Below, in pieces: positions 50,401 through 58,804 of a stretch of DNA of 64,000 bases (the first letter of the stretch is position 1; each line of letters starts with the position of its first letter). This stretch comes from Apostichopus parvimensis. Lineage: Eukaryota > Echinodermata > Holothuroidea > Aspidochirotida > Stichopodidae. The translations under genes were made by a program, and so were the position numbers. Location: the NCBI GenBank assembly GCA_000934455.1, contig KN882606.1, positions 61,561 to 125,560 of the forward strand, read 5' to 3'. The notes under the pieces are model-generated. The model was not told where the DNA came from. It saw only the letters and a program-made list of their open reading frames with translations, and searched no databases.

Positions 50401-51366
50401 TATAACAAACTTTATTCAAGTACTTGTGTGATATATTATGTGTACAAGTACCAAAGATACGGTCTGTTACAACATACCGATAGCTCACATGCTTGGCTAT
50501 CTTGAGTATTGGTCATTACTCAATTAAGCTTGAATGTTATATTTTTCTTCTAATGTACTATCATGTGCTTAGCAATTAAGGGATTATTTTAATGTTCTTC
50601 AAACAACTTCATTTATGTCACTAAAAAAAGTTGTAAGTGTTCCATTACATGGTATAATACCAAAACGTAAGAGGGGGGGGGGGGTGCCGCGATTAATGTC
50701 GGTAAGATATTGGTCGTTTTGTCTGTCTTTTATATGTTCCGATTTTTCTGTCCCTTCGTGTTATTTACAACTCGGACCATTCAAAAGACAATATCTTACC
50801 CAGGGAAACAGTTCATATAAGCTTAATGAGATTCAAACCAAGATATTACCATTGTGGTATGTGATCGAGACAGCTGTTAAGAGCAACTATCAAGAAACAT
50901 TTATTCTATTTGAGAGATTACTCAACATTAATGTTCTTTATAGAGAAATAAACGGATTTAGATGCTAGTAGCATTGATATTACACATCTTTAAAGTGACA
51001 GCTCCCAAACACTACTAGCAATTGGGATATGTAGCAAATTTAACTATTTTGTGGTGTTATGTCTGACATATAAGCCCTATATGATGATTGAGTATGTGTA
51101 CTCAAAGTAACATTGAATTCGTCTCAACTGTAAGAACAGCAGTGACGGTAGTTATATTGGTACTACAGAATGAGGTGTTTGTTAGAGTAATTGCACTTTT
51201 CCATCCATGTTGTTTTGCCCCGTTGTTTAATGCGCATGCTAAAGAATATAATAATACAGTGAATGTGTCACTTACCTGATAAAGTGAGTGCTGACTGTGA
51301 TGCTGACGCCGTTCCGTTGTGAGTGGGCTGTTTCTTTCTCCGAACGGCTTTCTTTTTACCTGGCAT
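22542..51366 (-). CDS. NLR-1: complete NACHT-domain gene with repeated C-terminal exon cassettes
   Basis: Eleven exons join without a stop into about 840 codons. The predicted protein starts with 30 residues rich in Lys/Arg (MPGKKKAVRRKK), which could be a nuclear localisation signal. It has no CARD, PYD or death domain. The NACHT ATPase follows: Walker A GEAGYGKST at about residues 111-119 and Walker B ILDGFDEYP at about 190-198. Winged-helix-like sequence comes next, then small exon types in the order R (end of the NACHT exon), L, P, Q, R, L, P, Q and S.

NACHT proteins bind and hydrolyse ATP and oligomerise as cytoplasmic immune sensors; that role is inferred from family. L and P together resemble degenerate leucine-rich repeats (LxxLxFxxCxLP). 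NLR-2 at 58781 onward has the same layout, so the two are tandem paralogues. Introns are swollen by transposons and ATC arrays. Confidence 0.85.
23536..23583 (-). CDS. NLR-1 exon 10 (S type)
   Basis: MKSIGDELTEAEYRQE, 16 codons, phase 0 on both sides, bounded by TACAG and GTAATG. A related sequence (AIGEVLIEVDY) sits at the same place in NLR-2. Confidence 0.7.
23800..25480. repeat. (ATC)n/(ACC)n array 1 with higher-order motif
   Basis: Imperfect ATC and ACC triplets fill most of the NLR-1 intron between exons 9 and 10. Three copies of a longer motif (TTCTGGTCATTTATGTGACC) recur near 24483, 24921 and 25295, with shared flanks, so the array grew by block duplication as well as by slippage. Pure (ATC)n runs occur at 24771-24840 and 25205-25290. 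Confidence 0.95.
25601..25698 (-). CDS. NLR-1 exon 9 (Q type)
   Basis: VFWIPYGPSK, then CYILNLQSGRWMLASG and LLFP; 32 codons plus two bases. The acceptor is TTCTAG and the donor CCG|GTAATT. It matches Q exons at 35899, 61453 and 59476 through FW, Y.L.LQSG.W. Confidence 0.85.
27664..27737 (-). CDS. NLR-1 exon 8 (P type)
   Basis: FQACLLPPYTSMDGLFNL then TYNNVT; 24 codons with the P-exon signature F..C.LP. The acceptor is ATCAG and the donor ACAG|GTACAT. Phases fit both neighbours. Confidence 0.8.
28140..31875. repeat. (ATC)n/(ACC)n array 2 with higher-order motif
   Basis: About 3.7 kb of imperfect ATC/ACC triplets in the NLR-1 intron between exons 7 and 8, interrupted near 28905-29030. Longer motifs recur across it: TTCTGGTCATTTGTGTGACC variants near 29101, 29722, 30471, 30970, 31156 and 31354, and ATATGATTCCGCGATCATCA near 30600 and 31281. 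Both motifs also occur in array 1. Very long His-, Asp-, Met-, Ile- or Thr-rich frames here are artefacts. Confidence 0.95.
31990..32470. repeat. G-rich low-complexity tracts
   Basis: Runs such as GTGTGTGTGTGGGGGGGGGG near 32021-32047 and purine-rich GGGTGG/GGGGAGG stretches at 32300-32460. They are intronic in NLR-1, so the transcript would be C-rich. Confidence 0.7.
32777..33141. other. Assembly gap (365 N)
   Basis: A run of N in the NLR-1 intron between exons 7 and 8. Confidence 0.99.
33474..33682 (-). CDS. NLR-1 exon 7 (L type, second copy)
   Basis: IPIYCVNLDWSFSKIGEDGN, then IILSSGLSLPILTSI and EEGREMNKHEVNGIL. It is 209 nt, the same length as L exons at 39364 and 60220. The acceptor is TTCAG and the donor GA|GTAAGT. 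The most similar L exon is the one at 60220 in NLR-2. Confidence 0.9.
35207..35326 (-). CDS. NLR-1 exon 6 (R type)
   Basis: ADDVQTITELCSHYVVISGK then DSVSVQRSAIELLVKASNH; 40 codons, phase 0-0. It is homologous to the end of the NACHT exon (TVTELCSKEVIIDKDDSK, LLQRSTVQLL), so it is a duplicated piece of that exon's tail. The acceptor is AACAG and the donor AAT|GTAAGT. Confidence 0.9.
35791..35812. repeat. C22 homopolymer
   Basis: Twenty-two consecutive C, about 87 bp into the intron after NLR-1 exon 5. It would be a G run in the transcript. Confidence 0.95.
35899..35954 (-). CDS. NLR-1 exon 5 (Q type, short)
   Basis: LWPSNACYLDLQSGRWKK, with the Q signature LQSGRW. At 56 nt it is shorter than the other Q exons (89-98 nt). 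It ends at a weak AAG|GTTGGT donor. Phases still fit. Confidence 0.75.
36509..36644. repeat. 34-bp tandem repeat carrying copies of a splice-donor sequence
   Basis: Four copies of a 34-bp unit (TATTGTAACATACTGTAGTG, then TTAGCCATACCTTG). On the minus strand most units contain CAAG|GTATGG, the exact sequence of the NLR-1 exon 4 donor 18 bp away. Confidence 0.9.
36662..36738 (-). CDS. NLR-1 exon 4 (P type)
   Basis: FINCTLPASIRPEKIPEE then LKRKNVQ; 25 codons. It reads through from the L exon as KLWFINC, giving the LRR-like LxxLxFxxCxLP pattern. The acceptor is TCACAG and the donor CAAG|GTATGG. Confidence 0.85.
36921..37160 (+). mobile_element. LINE reverse-transcriptase C-terminus fragment
   Basis: LHGMAPSYLSELITPRVPKR, then after one frame change ASPDLWNGLPSKIR, ITDFTSF and a basic end KKHLF. 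This is the tail typical of jockey/L2-like LINE reverse transcriptases. It is a 5'-truncated, broken copy lying in an NLR-1 intron. Confidence 0.8.
39364..39572 (-). CDS. NLR-1 exon 3 (L type, first copy)
   Basis: IPISDINLKWSFSKVDNNT, IILQSGIALPSLSSLEKL, ELTEEDIVGLLNYVLPC and KKFRKL; 209 nt. The acceptor is TTCAG and the donor TG|GTAAGT. It enters in phase 0 directly from the NACHT exon. Confidence 0.9.
39796..44626. mobile_element. 4.83-kb inverted-repeat DNA element, non-autonomous
   Basis: The left end GGGTCTGTTCACGTTAAA and the reverse complement of the right end GGTTCTGTTCACGTTAAA form a roughly 26-bp inverted repeat with two mismatches. It is flanked by AAAT on both sides (39792-39795 and 44627-44630), a candidate 4-bp target duplication. 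No transposase frame is visible. The motif GATGTCCGAAACA and close variants recur near both ends. A tRNA-like SINE lies inside. The superfamily is unassigned. It occupies the intron between NLR-1 exons 2 and 3. Confidence 0.75.
42399..42640 (+). mobile_element. tRNA-derived SINE candidate
   Basis: The first roughly 70 bp resemble a tRNA: acceptor-like GGAGTG with CACTCC, an A-box-like TAGCTTAGTGG and a B-box-like AGTTCGAGTCA. A Lys-type TTT would fall in the anticodon loop. A non-tRNA body follows (CTTGCGGCTTTGATAAGCCA). The B box departs from the GGTTCGANTCC consensus, so I favour a SINE over a functional tRNA gene. Confidence 0.5.
45130..46050. repeat. Old tandem duplication, two roughly 300-bp copies
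   Basis: 45130-45430 and 45730-46050 share ordered blocks: CATCTG.ACCA, CTTGCATGA, CCCCGTTTCTC, TCAACCTAC and CGACACAT, GACACACGCC with CACGTAAAC. They are noncoding and clearly diverged. They lie in the long intron between NLR-1 exons 2 and 3. Confidence 0.7.
46630..48430. other. Intron DNA without recognised features
   Basis: Part of the NLR-1 intron between exons 2 and 3. I see no protein similarity, repeat array or RNA gene. Confidence 0.5.
48438..49954 (-). CDS. NLR-1 exon 2: NACHT ATPase
   Basis: A 1517-nt exon encoding the whole NACHT module. It opens with YKKQYDELQPIPYIKDRL and DKVFVEGGIEHVL. Next come Walker A GEAGYGKST, Walker B ILDGFDEYP, a sensor-1-like DVTLTTRYIP, the CQVPLFF stretch, and winged-helix-like RFYHKIFCEWYASF. 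LDPFDLQYVFRFACGL-type sequence leads to the R block (TVTELCSKEVIIDKDDSK). It is bounded by CCAG and GAC|GTAAGT. All residues needed for nucleotide binding are present. Confidence 0.95.
49955..51275. other. NLR-1 intron 1
   Basis: A 1.3-kb intron with an acceptor TTACCAG beside exon 2 and a donor GTAAGT beside exon 1. A G-rich homopolymer lies near 50673. No other features are recognised. Confidence 0.6.
51276..51366 (-). CDS. NLR-1 exon 1 (start codon, basic N-terminus)
   Basis: An ATG opens MPGKKKAVRRKKQPTHNG followed by a Ser/Ala-rich stretch, ending TCAG|GTAAGT. The one-base overhang plus the two bases of exon 2 make a Glu codon, so the join is in frame. The Lys/Arg cluster looks like a nuclear localisation signal. 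I chose this start because it is the only splice-compatible open exon seen upstream of the NACHT exon. Confidence 0.75.
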
Positions 51367-54001
51367 TTCTAGAGACTTTAAACAAGGCCAATGACTGTCA
51401 ATTTGTTGCTGAGATTAATGTTGCGGCATTCATTGTCCATTTTCTTGTCGTCTTCGATGGTGTGTGCTAAAGTACACGAAGAGTAAACGTACTGTAACAA
51501 CCAACTAGAATCAACATGAATTGCTTACGAAATTTAACTTTAGTACGCCGTGTGTATGAAATACTGTTTGGTGTTAAGAGGAATTAGTTGTAGCCTTTCC
51601 AAAAACAAAATCTGTTAATAAAACCAAAGAAATCCATTAAGTGATTCGTTCCCTTCGGCCTCAAGGTGAGAAGTGGTTGCATTTTTGGTGTTTGACTGGT
51701 CATTTCATGCAATGGCTGTTAAAATACCATGGCGTTTATAGGAAACGAGTAAATCAGGAACCTGTTGTAGTCATTGTCGTTGTATTACCTGCTAAATGTC
51801 CATGTCCTATCGTGAATGGCATATATTCAAATACACGCTCTCTGGATATATAACAGGATAACAAATAGGAAAATGTGATCTAACATTTGACTTACTGGGT
51901 ATGATTTTATTAATGGCCCTATAGAATATACTAATACTGTTGATAGGTGATTTTGAGTAATCTAAACTTGTAATACTTAAACCAATTTGTATTGCCAAAA
52001 TTCCTTACCACAGTTTTATTTTGTGCCAATGCTAACAAAAGGTGTGTAAACAGCAGCGTGTTTTGTAAACTTTGATGAAAATAAAGTTGAATAGTTTACA
52101 CAAGACCCTACCATCCATAACGCGACGTTTTTTTTTAAATTATATACTGTATCATTAGGTAAGGTGCAATTGATGTACATTTTTTTATATACCACCAAGT
52201 ATACCATGTATCATTAGGTAAGGTGTACTTAATGCAAATGTACATTACTTTACATTACCAACATATCTTCAATCAACATTCACAGTTATATGCGCACAAT
52301 GGTTTACTGATAGCTACTTTCCTGTTTGTTTTGCGGAAGTAGAACCGAGGAAGAGGCTTACCCCATACACCATGTAGATACGGGTCTAGTTGCATATGCG
52401 CTCTTTCTTTAGTAAATGGTGATATAGTATTTAATACAAATGTTGACGTGGAATTACGTTGGAATAATGTTGTATATTTATATCATTATAACATTCCTTG
52501 CTTCCATCATATGACTTTAACAAGGATTAAAGTGTATATAATTATCATTCCGTAAACCTTATCATTCGAATGCTTTATTTTCGTACCTGGCACCACTGTG
52601 TAATAGGAACAGTGGTCCATGTACCCATGATTCGTAACGTGAACTACAGCGTACCATGTTTATTACAGAAGTTGGTTGTTCACTTTAGGTGTTTAATAAG
52701 GGATCAATCCATGGTCTGTTTAAACTTTGTATCAAGTGAGAATCATCTAGTTTAGCTGACAAATCATAAAACATTTAAACAGCAAACGTAGCAAAACTGA
52801 CATTGTTATAGTTCTGGGAACAGAATTATGAATAAAAACAGGACTGCAGTCAAATTGGGGGCTATTAGGAAAAACAAAAAATCCGACATTACAGTTCCAT
52901 AAAATAATGATATAACACATCCTCCATACGATTAACAGAGTTACAGCATTTGCGAAAACAAATACCAACTATATTGTTTGATAAAATTGGAATTAGAAAA
53001 GTTCATATGTACTTTCGGGCGTCTGGTAGATATATTATTTACTCTTCATATTTTTATCATGAAGATAAAGAGATCTTGAAGATTGTTTATCATAATTTGC
53101 GGCTAAACTAACAAGTCACTACATGTCTAAATGCACGTTCAAATTCAATACGATTGGCTAACGAAGTAAAAGACGGATCTGTATTATGTCAATATGCAAT
53201 TTGTGAAGCTGCTAAGAAACTAGCTATTTCAAGTTTGAGTCTTTTACTTGAAACGTATATAAATGCTTTAAAAAAATGTTATATCGCAATGAATAATCAG
53301 TTGATATATATGTTGGAACATCGGAATATTGACAATTCCTGATGCACTGTGCTTCACAAAAAAGAAATCATGATTAACTTTTTAAAGTAACGTACAACGT
53401 CAACATTTGAGAGAAGATTCAACAAACTCAAAACTAATGCATCGTATAACGAATACATGTCTTAAAAAAATGAATAAAGATATTAAGTAGCATTGTGTTA
53501 CCTATTTTGATATTGTAATTGTATTACTTTTGTATTAAATTATCGATTGAAAGCATTAACTTGTCAATGTAGGGAATTAATTTTTGTGACATCAGTGCTA
53601 TAGTCCGAATAACAAGAACTTCTGAGAGCTCGAGGTTCAAGAAATGTTCTTATGCGATTCGAGTACCGAGTATCAGTGTCCAAGAACAGCATATTATAAT
53701 CCGAGTACCAACTACGAGTACTGTTTCATTCGAGTACTTTTTAATTGCCATTTTAGTTATTAAATTCACAAGAAAGTTGTGTTTATAACTTCTCCCTTGT
53801 GATCCAAAGCCGCGTTTATAACATCTCTCTTGTGATCATTGTTAGTGACGACGTGTTGTTGAATCAGATATGAGATTTGTGATGAACACAACAACATTTC
53901 CAAATTTGAGGGTCCTGCACCAAAAACAAAGACTTGAAATGGCTCTTTAATCAGGGCCGTGGTGGTATCGGTAAACAGTCACTACATTCTTACAGCAGAT
54001 A
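51367..54001. other. Upstream region of NLR-1
   Basis: This should hold the NLR-1 promoter and 5'UTR, but no clear core element is visible. GTTTATAACTTCTCCCTTG is repeated once in diverged form near 53780-53840. CGAGTAC motifs cluster at 53660-53740. Confidence 0.4.
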
Positions 54002-54592
54002 TCGATGCCTGTATCTTCTACTTCGTGTTTTACTTTTTCATACACTATGCCTACGTGTTCCTGTTATTCATAAATAAGTAAAATAGACTGTTACGTTTGC
54101 TATCTCTATTACATATATAATTGATGCTTGTATCTTCTACTTCGTGTTTTACTTTTTCATACACTATGCCTATGTGTTCCTGTTATTCATAAATAAGTAA
54201 AATAGACTGTTACGTTTGCTATCGCTATTACATATATAATCGATGCCTGTATCTTCTACTTCGTGTTTTACTTTTTCATACACTTTGCCTACGTGTTCCT
54301 GTTATTCATAAATAAGTAAAATAGACTGTTACGTTTGCTATCTCTATTACATATATAATTGATGCCTGTATCTTCTACTTCGTGTTTTACTTTTTCATAC
54401 ACTATGCCTACGTGTTCCTGTTATTCATAAATAAGTAAAATAGACTGTTACGTTTGCTATCTCTATTACATATATAATCGATGCCTGTATCTTCTACTTC
54501 GTGTTTTACTTTTTCATACACTATGCCTATGTGTTCCTGTTATTCATAAATAAGTGAAATAGAATTTTACGTTAGCTATCTCGATTACCTAT
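54002..54592. repeat. 119-bp tandem repeat, 5 copies
   Basis: Near-identical units begin with GATGCCTGTATCTTCTACTT at 54004, 54123, 54242, 54361 and 54480, so the period is exactly 119 bp. Copies differ at few bases, suggesting recent expansion or homogenisation. It is noncoding and lies between NLR-1 and NLR-2. Confidence 0.95.
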
Positions 54593-55140
54593 AATACTGT
54601 GGTAATTTTTTTATAGATTCGTTTACATTCATAAGCAGTGACGGGCGCAAATAAGAGTAGCTGGGGGTAAAAACCGTAGTAGCAAAAACCGCCAATCTGT
54701 GGGAAATAAATCATTAAAATTCTCTTCCACGTAAACCTTTTGCAACCGCAAACAAACGTTAGCTTATCCCTAATGTAAAACCCTAATTAATATTCAAAAT
54801 ACTCCTTACGATGCACAATTTAATTATAAACCTTTAGTTTGTGTTCTTAACAAGGATCACTAGATCCCCTACATCGCAATCGGCTTCAACGATTTCAATG
54901 GGCTGCACTTACACCTAACTTATGAAATATTTGATTCGCCGTTGCCCTCCTACAAACGTTCACGCCCCTATCTAAACATGTGGGGATAACTTAGACTTTT
55001 TCCTTTCACTCGACACCTTTGAATTCTGTACACACCACTTTTCATAATATAGTTCTCAGATATTCCTTACCCAGGATCTTGGTCACTACAAAGCTAATTA
55101 AAGGATATTTTATCTCAGCAGCAAGGAGTTGTACTAATTG
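54593..55140. other. Intergenic DNA without recognised features
   Basis: No gene, RNA or repeat is recognised between the 119-bp array and the duplicated segment. Confidence 0.45.
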
Positions 55141-56493
55141 TTACTACCGTATATGATGAACCCATACATCATAGTTTGAAAAAGGAATGTAAGTTAAAAA
55201 ATACTCCGCAAACACGCTTTCATTTAAACCTTCACGAATCCATTTGTAATATAAATTGGTATTTTAGCTACAATTTAGAACAACCGAAAGGTTCATTCGA
55301 AATCCAACTGTATTACACATTAATTAAAGCATGATGATAATTTACAACATTAACTTATATTAATGCCATATTCCTCATAATCTGCGTCGATGTTTCTAAA
55401 TTAACTTAATATAGAGAGCGAGCACTTACTGTTTGTGTACTGGAATTAATTAACTATAAGTCACTTCTGGAAATAAGCTAATGCCGTTGACACGTTCAGC
55501 GACTAGTAATAGCAGATATCAAAGTTCGTATTCACCTTAATTGATAGTAATTTATTTAATAACACATCGGGATATCGTTGACTCCCCCTTATAGCCAAAG
55601 TTCATGTTGACATTTGATAACTGAAATCGGGTATATATCAACAAAGTCATTTGCCCGATATAATATAATGATTCAAAATAAAGTCGTTGCGCACTTACTC
55701 AACATTGAATTTTTGAAAAATCATGCAATTTAACTCCGTTTTGCCCATACTATATGATTTATCTAATTGACATGGTGAAGATTTCACGACCCCCTCGGTC
55801 AAATTATGGGTCAAATTACAATGCTAAGTCGAATACTGATCTGCGTAGTACTTTCTTGGTCTAGTTGACCCATCATTTGGCTATTGTATATTCCTCTCAA
55901 TTGCTGGTGTAAGAAGTTATCCATACTTATTGTTACTAACGTATATGATGAACCCATACATCCTAATTTGAAAATAGAATGTAAGGTAAAACAATACTCA
56001 ACGAACCCATTTGTGATTAAACATTAGTATTTTTAGCTTCAACTTAAAACAACCGTTAGGTTCATTTGAAATCCAACTGGATTGTACATTACTTGAGGCA
56101 TGGTGATAATTTACAACATTTATTTATATTATTGCCATATTTTGTGGAAATAATTCTTCGTGACCTGCGTCGATATTTCTAATTTAACTTAAAATAGAGA
56201 GCGAAACTTACCTCTTTTGTAATGGAATTAATGAACTATAAGTAATTTCTTGAAATGAGCTAATGCCGTTGACACGTTCAGCGACTGGTAATATCATATG
56301 ACAAAGTTCATATACACCTTAATTGATAGTAATTTGTTTAAGAACACACTTCGGGATATCGTTAACTGCCCCTAACAGCCGAAGTTCATGTAGACATTTG
56401 ATAACTGAAATCGGGCACATATCAACAAAGTCATTTGCCCGATATGATATGTGATTCAAAATAAAGTCGTTGCGCACTAACACAACATTGCAC
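55141..56493. repeat. Diverged segmental duplication, two roughly 570-bp copies
   Basis: 55141-55715 and 55930-56493 align end to end with small indels. Shared blocks include GTATATGATGAACCCATACAT, GGTTCATT.GAAATCCAACTG, GCTAATGCCGTTGACACG and CAAAATAAAGTCGTTGCGCA. Neither copy has a conserved open frame, so the segment is noncoding. It lies upstream of NLR-1. Confidence 0.85.
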
Positions 56494-58780
56494 TTTGAAA
56501 CATGCAGTTATTAATTAGATAAAAAATTAGGTTCATTAACATTAAGCCAGTGCTCTTGTAGCTTAGCAAAAGAGTAGTCCGTTGTTGTTGGTTTTTTTTA
56601 TTGCTGCTTTTTGTGAATCTTTTTGTCAGGATATTCTTGAGATATTTTTGGTGATCAAATTGACATCGTAATTGGGGGTAATGTGTTTTCCAATATTTTG
56701 TTAAAGTATCTTACTACGTGTATAGTTATCGCATCTACTTTTTATCAACTAGCATTTCATACTAGCATTTAGTATTAGTAAAAACCCTAATTAATCTGGA
56801 ACAAGGGCCCAACCACGTATACTTTTGGCACTGTATATTTTTGGTTGCGCGCTCAGCCCCCAAATGACAGAAAAAGAAATTATCAAAAAATATATCACTT
56901 GTTTTTGCGTTATATTATTAACAGTCTAAGCTGTCCCCGGTTCAGAGTGTATGTTCATAAATAGGAACATCAACATTTACGTGGATGTGATAGATGATTA
57001 AGACTCAATGCAACCTTTATGTTGTTTATGATAACAGTCTCTTAATTACAATTTAGCCCATATATACTTAGCAATAAAGTCACAGTATATGTTTTAAAAA
57101 AAAACTGACAGATGCATTAAGCATACTAATCAGTCATTTACCAAATGATGAGAGTGTAAGGAGAATATTATTTGTTTCAAGTAACGCATGGCATTATCCT
57201 ACGTTCAGTTCACATAGCTTCTCTAAACAACGAAACTCACATGTTGTTTGTTGAAGATGAAGGTAGATAGACACTGATGGTGAAGGAAGCAGGGATCATA
57301 CTAATCTATAGTCGGGCAGAAATGTGGGGCATTAATTCCACATGAAAATGGTTGCAATGAGGATAATCTAATACGGGGTACTGACACGCAGTAATTGCCA
57401 ACCGATGCAGATGCAATGAAATGAGGCAATACAAACCGGGAAGACGGATCAGTTACACAGGACGTATTTTTTTTTTAATTACCTTCCCACACTGATGTGA
57501 AATCTGATTCAATGTCGCTTTTCATACATAAGTACGTATATCCTTTATAGATTAAAAGCATTAATATGTTTTCGTATTAATCGAGCATGCTTTCTTACAT
57601 ATACATACTGCTATATTTGGTGAAGCAAAAGGAAGTTTGCAATATTGCAAATATCTGGCATCTATGAAAAGTCGGTTTTGCTCTCTTTTGAAATAATCAA
57701 TTGACAGAGATTTACATTTATGGTATGCACAATTAGTGGTAATCAGTGGGTTTGTGGCTTAATCAGCGGGACGAAAGGCATTGAGTAATTAAAACTGACC
57801 TTAATTCGTGTTTATTTATTTTGTGTTAATTAAGAAAACGAAGAACTTGATGATTATAACATTGTTATCATCTTAAAGAATAGCAAAATATCAACGAAAA
57901 CGGTTATAATTGTTAACATTATTCAGTTTTACATAGTGCCTAAACTTGAATCAATGTTTATCTTACTTACAACATTAAACGCCTTAATATTTGACATATA
58001 TATGAATCAACTTGACTTAAACACTCTGGTCAATGCGTTTGTTTTCATTTTACAAAATACTTTACAACAGTTACAACTTAGAAATGTTCCAGAAGATATG
58101 CAATATATAGTACAATCATATATTGCTGCAATATATAGTACGATAATATTATAATATAATAGTGTAATAATATATTATCTCATCGTACAATTAGATTCAC
58201 TTATTCACTTATTTTCTCTCCAATTTCAGATGAGATGAAATAGAATTGAATACAATGAAATAAACAATAGCATCATATACCATTTCCAATATAGGTCACA
58301 TGCAAAAACATTATTCTTTTAGTGAAAAACAAAAATGGATTCTTAGTCAAGAATTTGGAAAGGGATTATAAGGAAAAATGGAAACAATAGCAACATACAG
58401 CGATAACAAACTGTTAGTAAAATATGCTACTGCAGTTTACAATGGAAAGCTAGTGACAGTACTGAACCAGTGGCAGAGTTTGAAAAGAGGTCACGTAAAA
58501 TTCGTATGACATCAATGGCCTACCGATGAACACAAGTTACACAAATTCGTCTTCCGGGAATTTCAAGATGCTTCCCCTTGTCCACCACCTACAAACAAAA
58601 ACGCCAAGCGATATATACTTTGTAAACTGTCATTCAGAAAAGGTATCATGTTCGTACGATTCAATAATTGGTGTTCCATTGATGTTTGAACAATACCACC
58701 AGTCCTGGGAATGGAATACATTGCCTGGACTTCACACTCAAAAGGACAGGTGAGTTGTATCGTTGTATAATCTACTTCTA
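56494..58780. other. Intergenic DNA downstream of NLR-2
   Basis: AT-rich, with no recognised gene. It may include the 3'UTR of NLR-2, whose stop is at 58781. The nearest AATAAA on the minus strand is about 1 kb away, near 57810. Confidence 0.4.
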
Positions 58781-58804
58781 TCAATACCTCTCCAATGGCT
58801 TTAA
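58781..58804 (-). CDS. NLR-2 terminal exon
   Basis: LKPLERY and a TGA stop after a TTACAG acceptor in phase 0. It is homologous to NLR-1 exon 10 but one base shorter near the start, so the frame closes after seven codons. The S-like frame AIGEVLIEVDY is still legible in the DNA. Confidence 0.5.
   Translation of the reverse strand, partial: LKPLERY

Noticed and set aside
54002-54592. CRISPR-like array
   Set aside because: The units are adjacent 119-bp tandem copies with no unique spacers, and the genome is eukaryotic.
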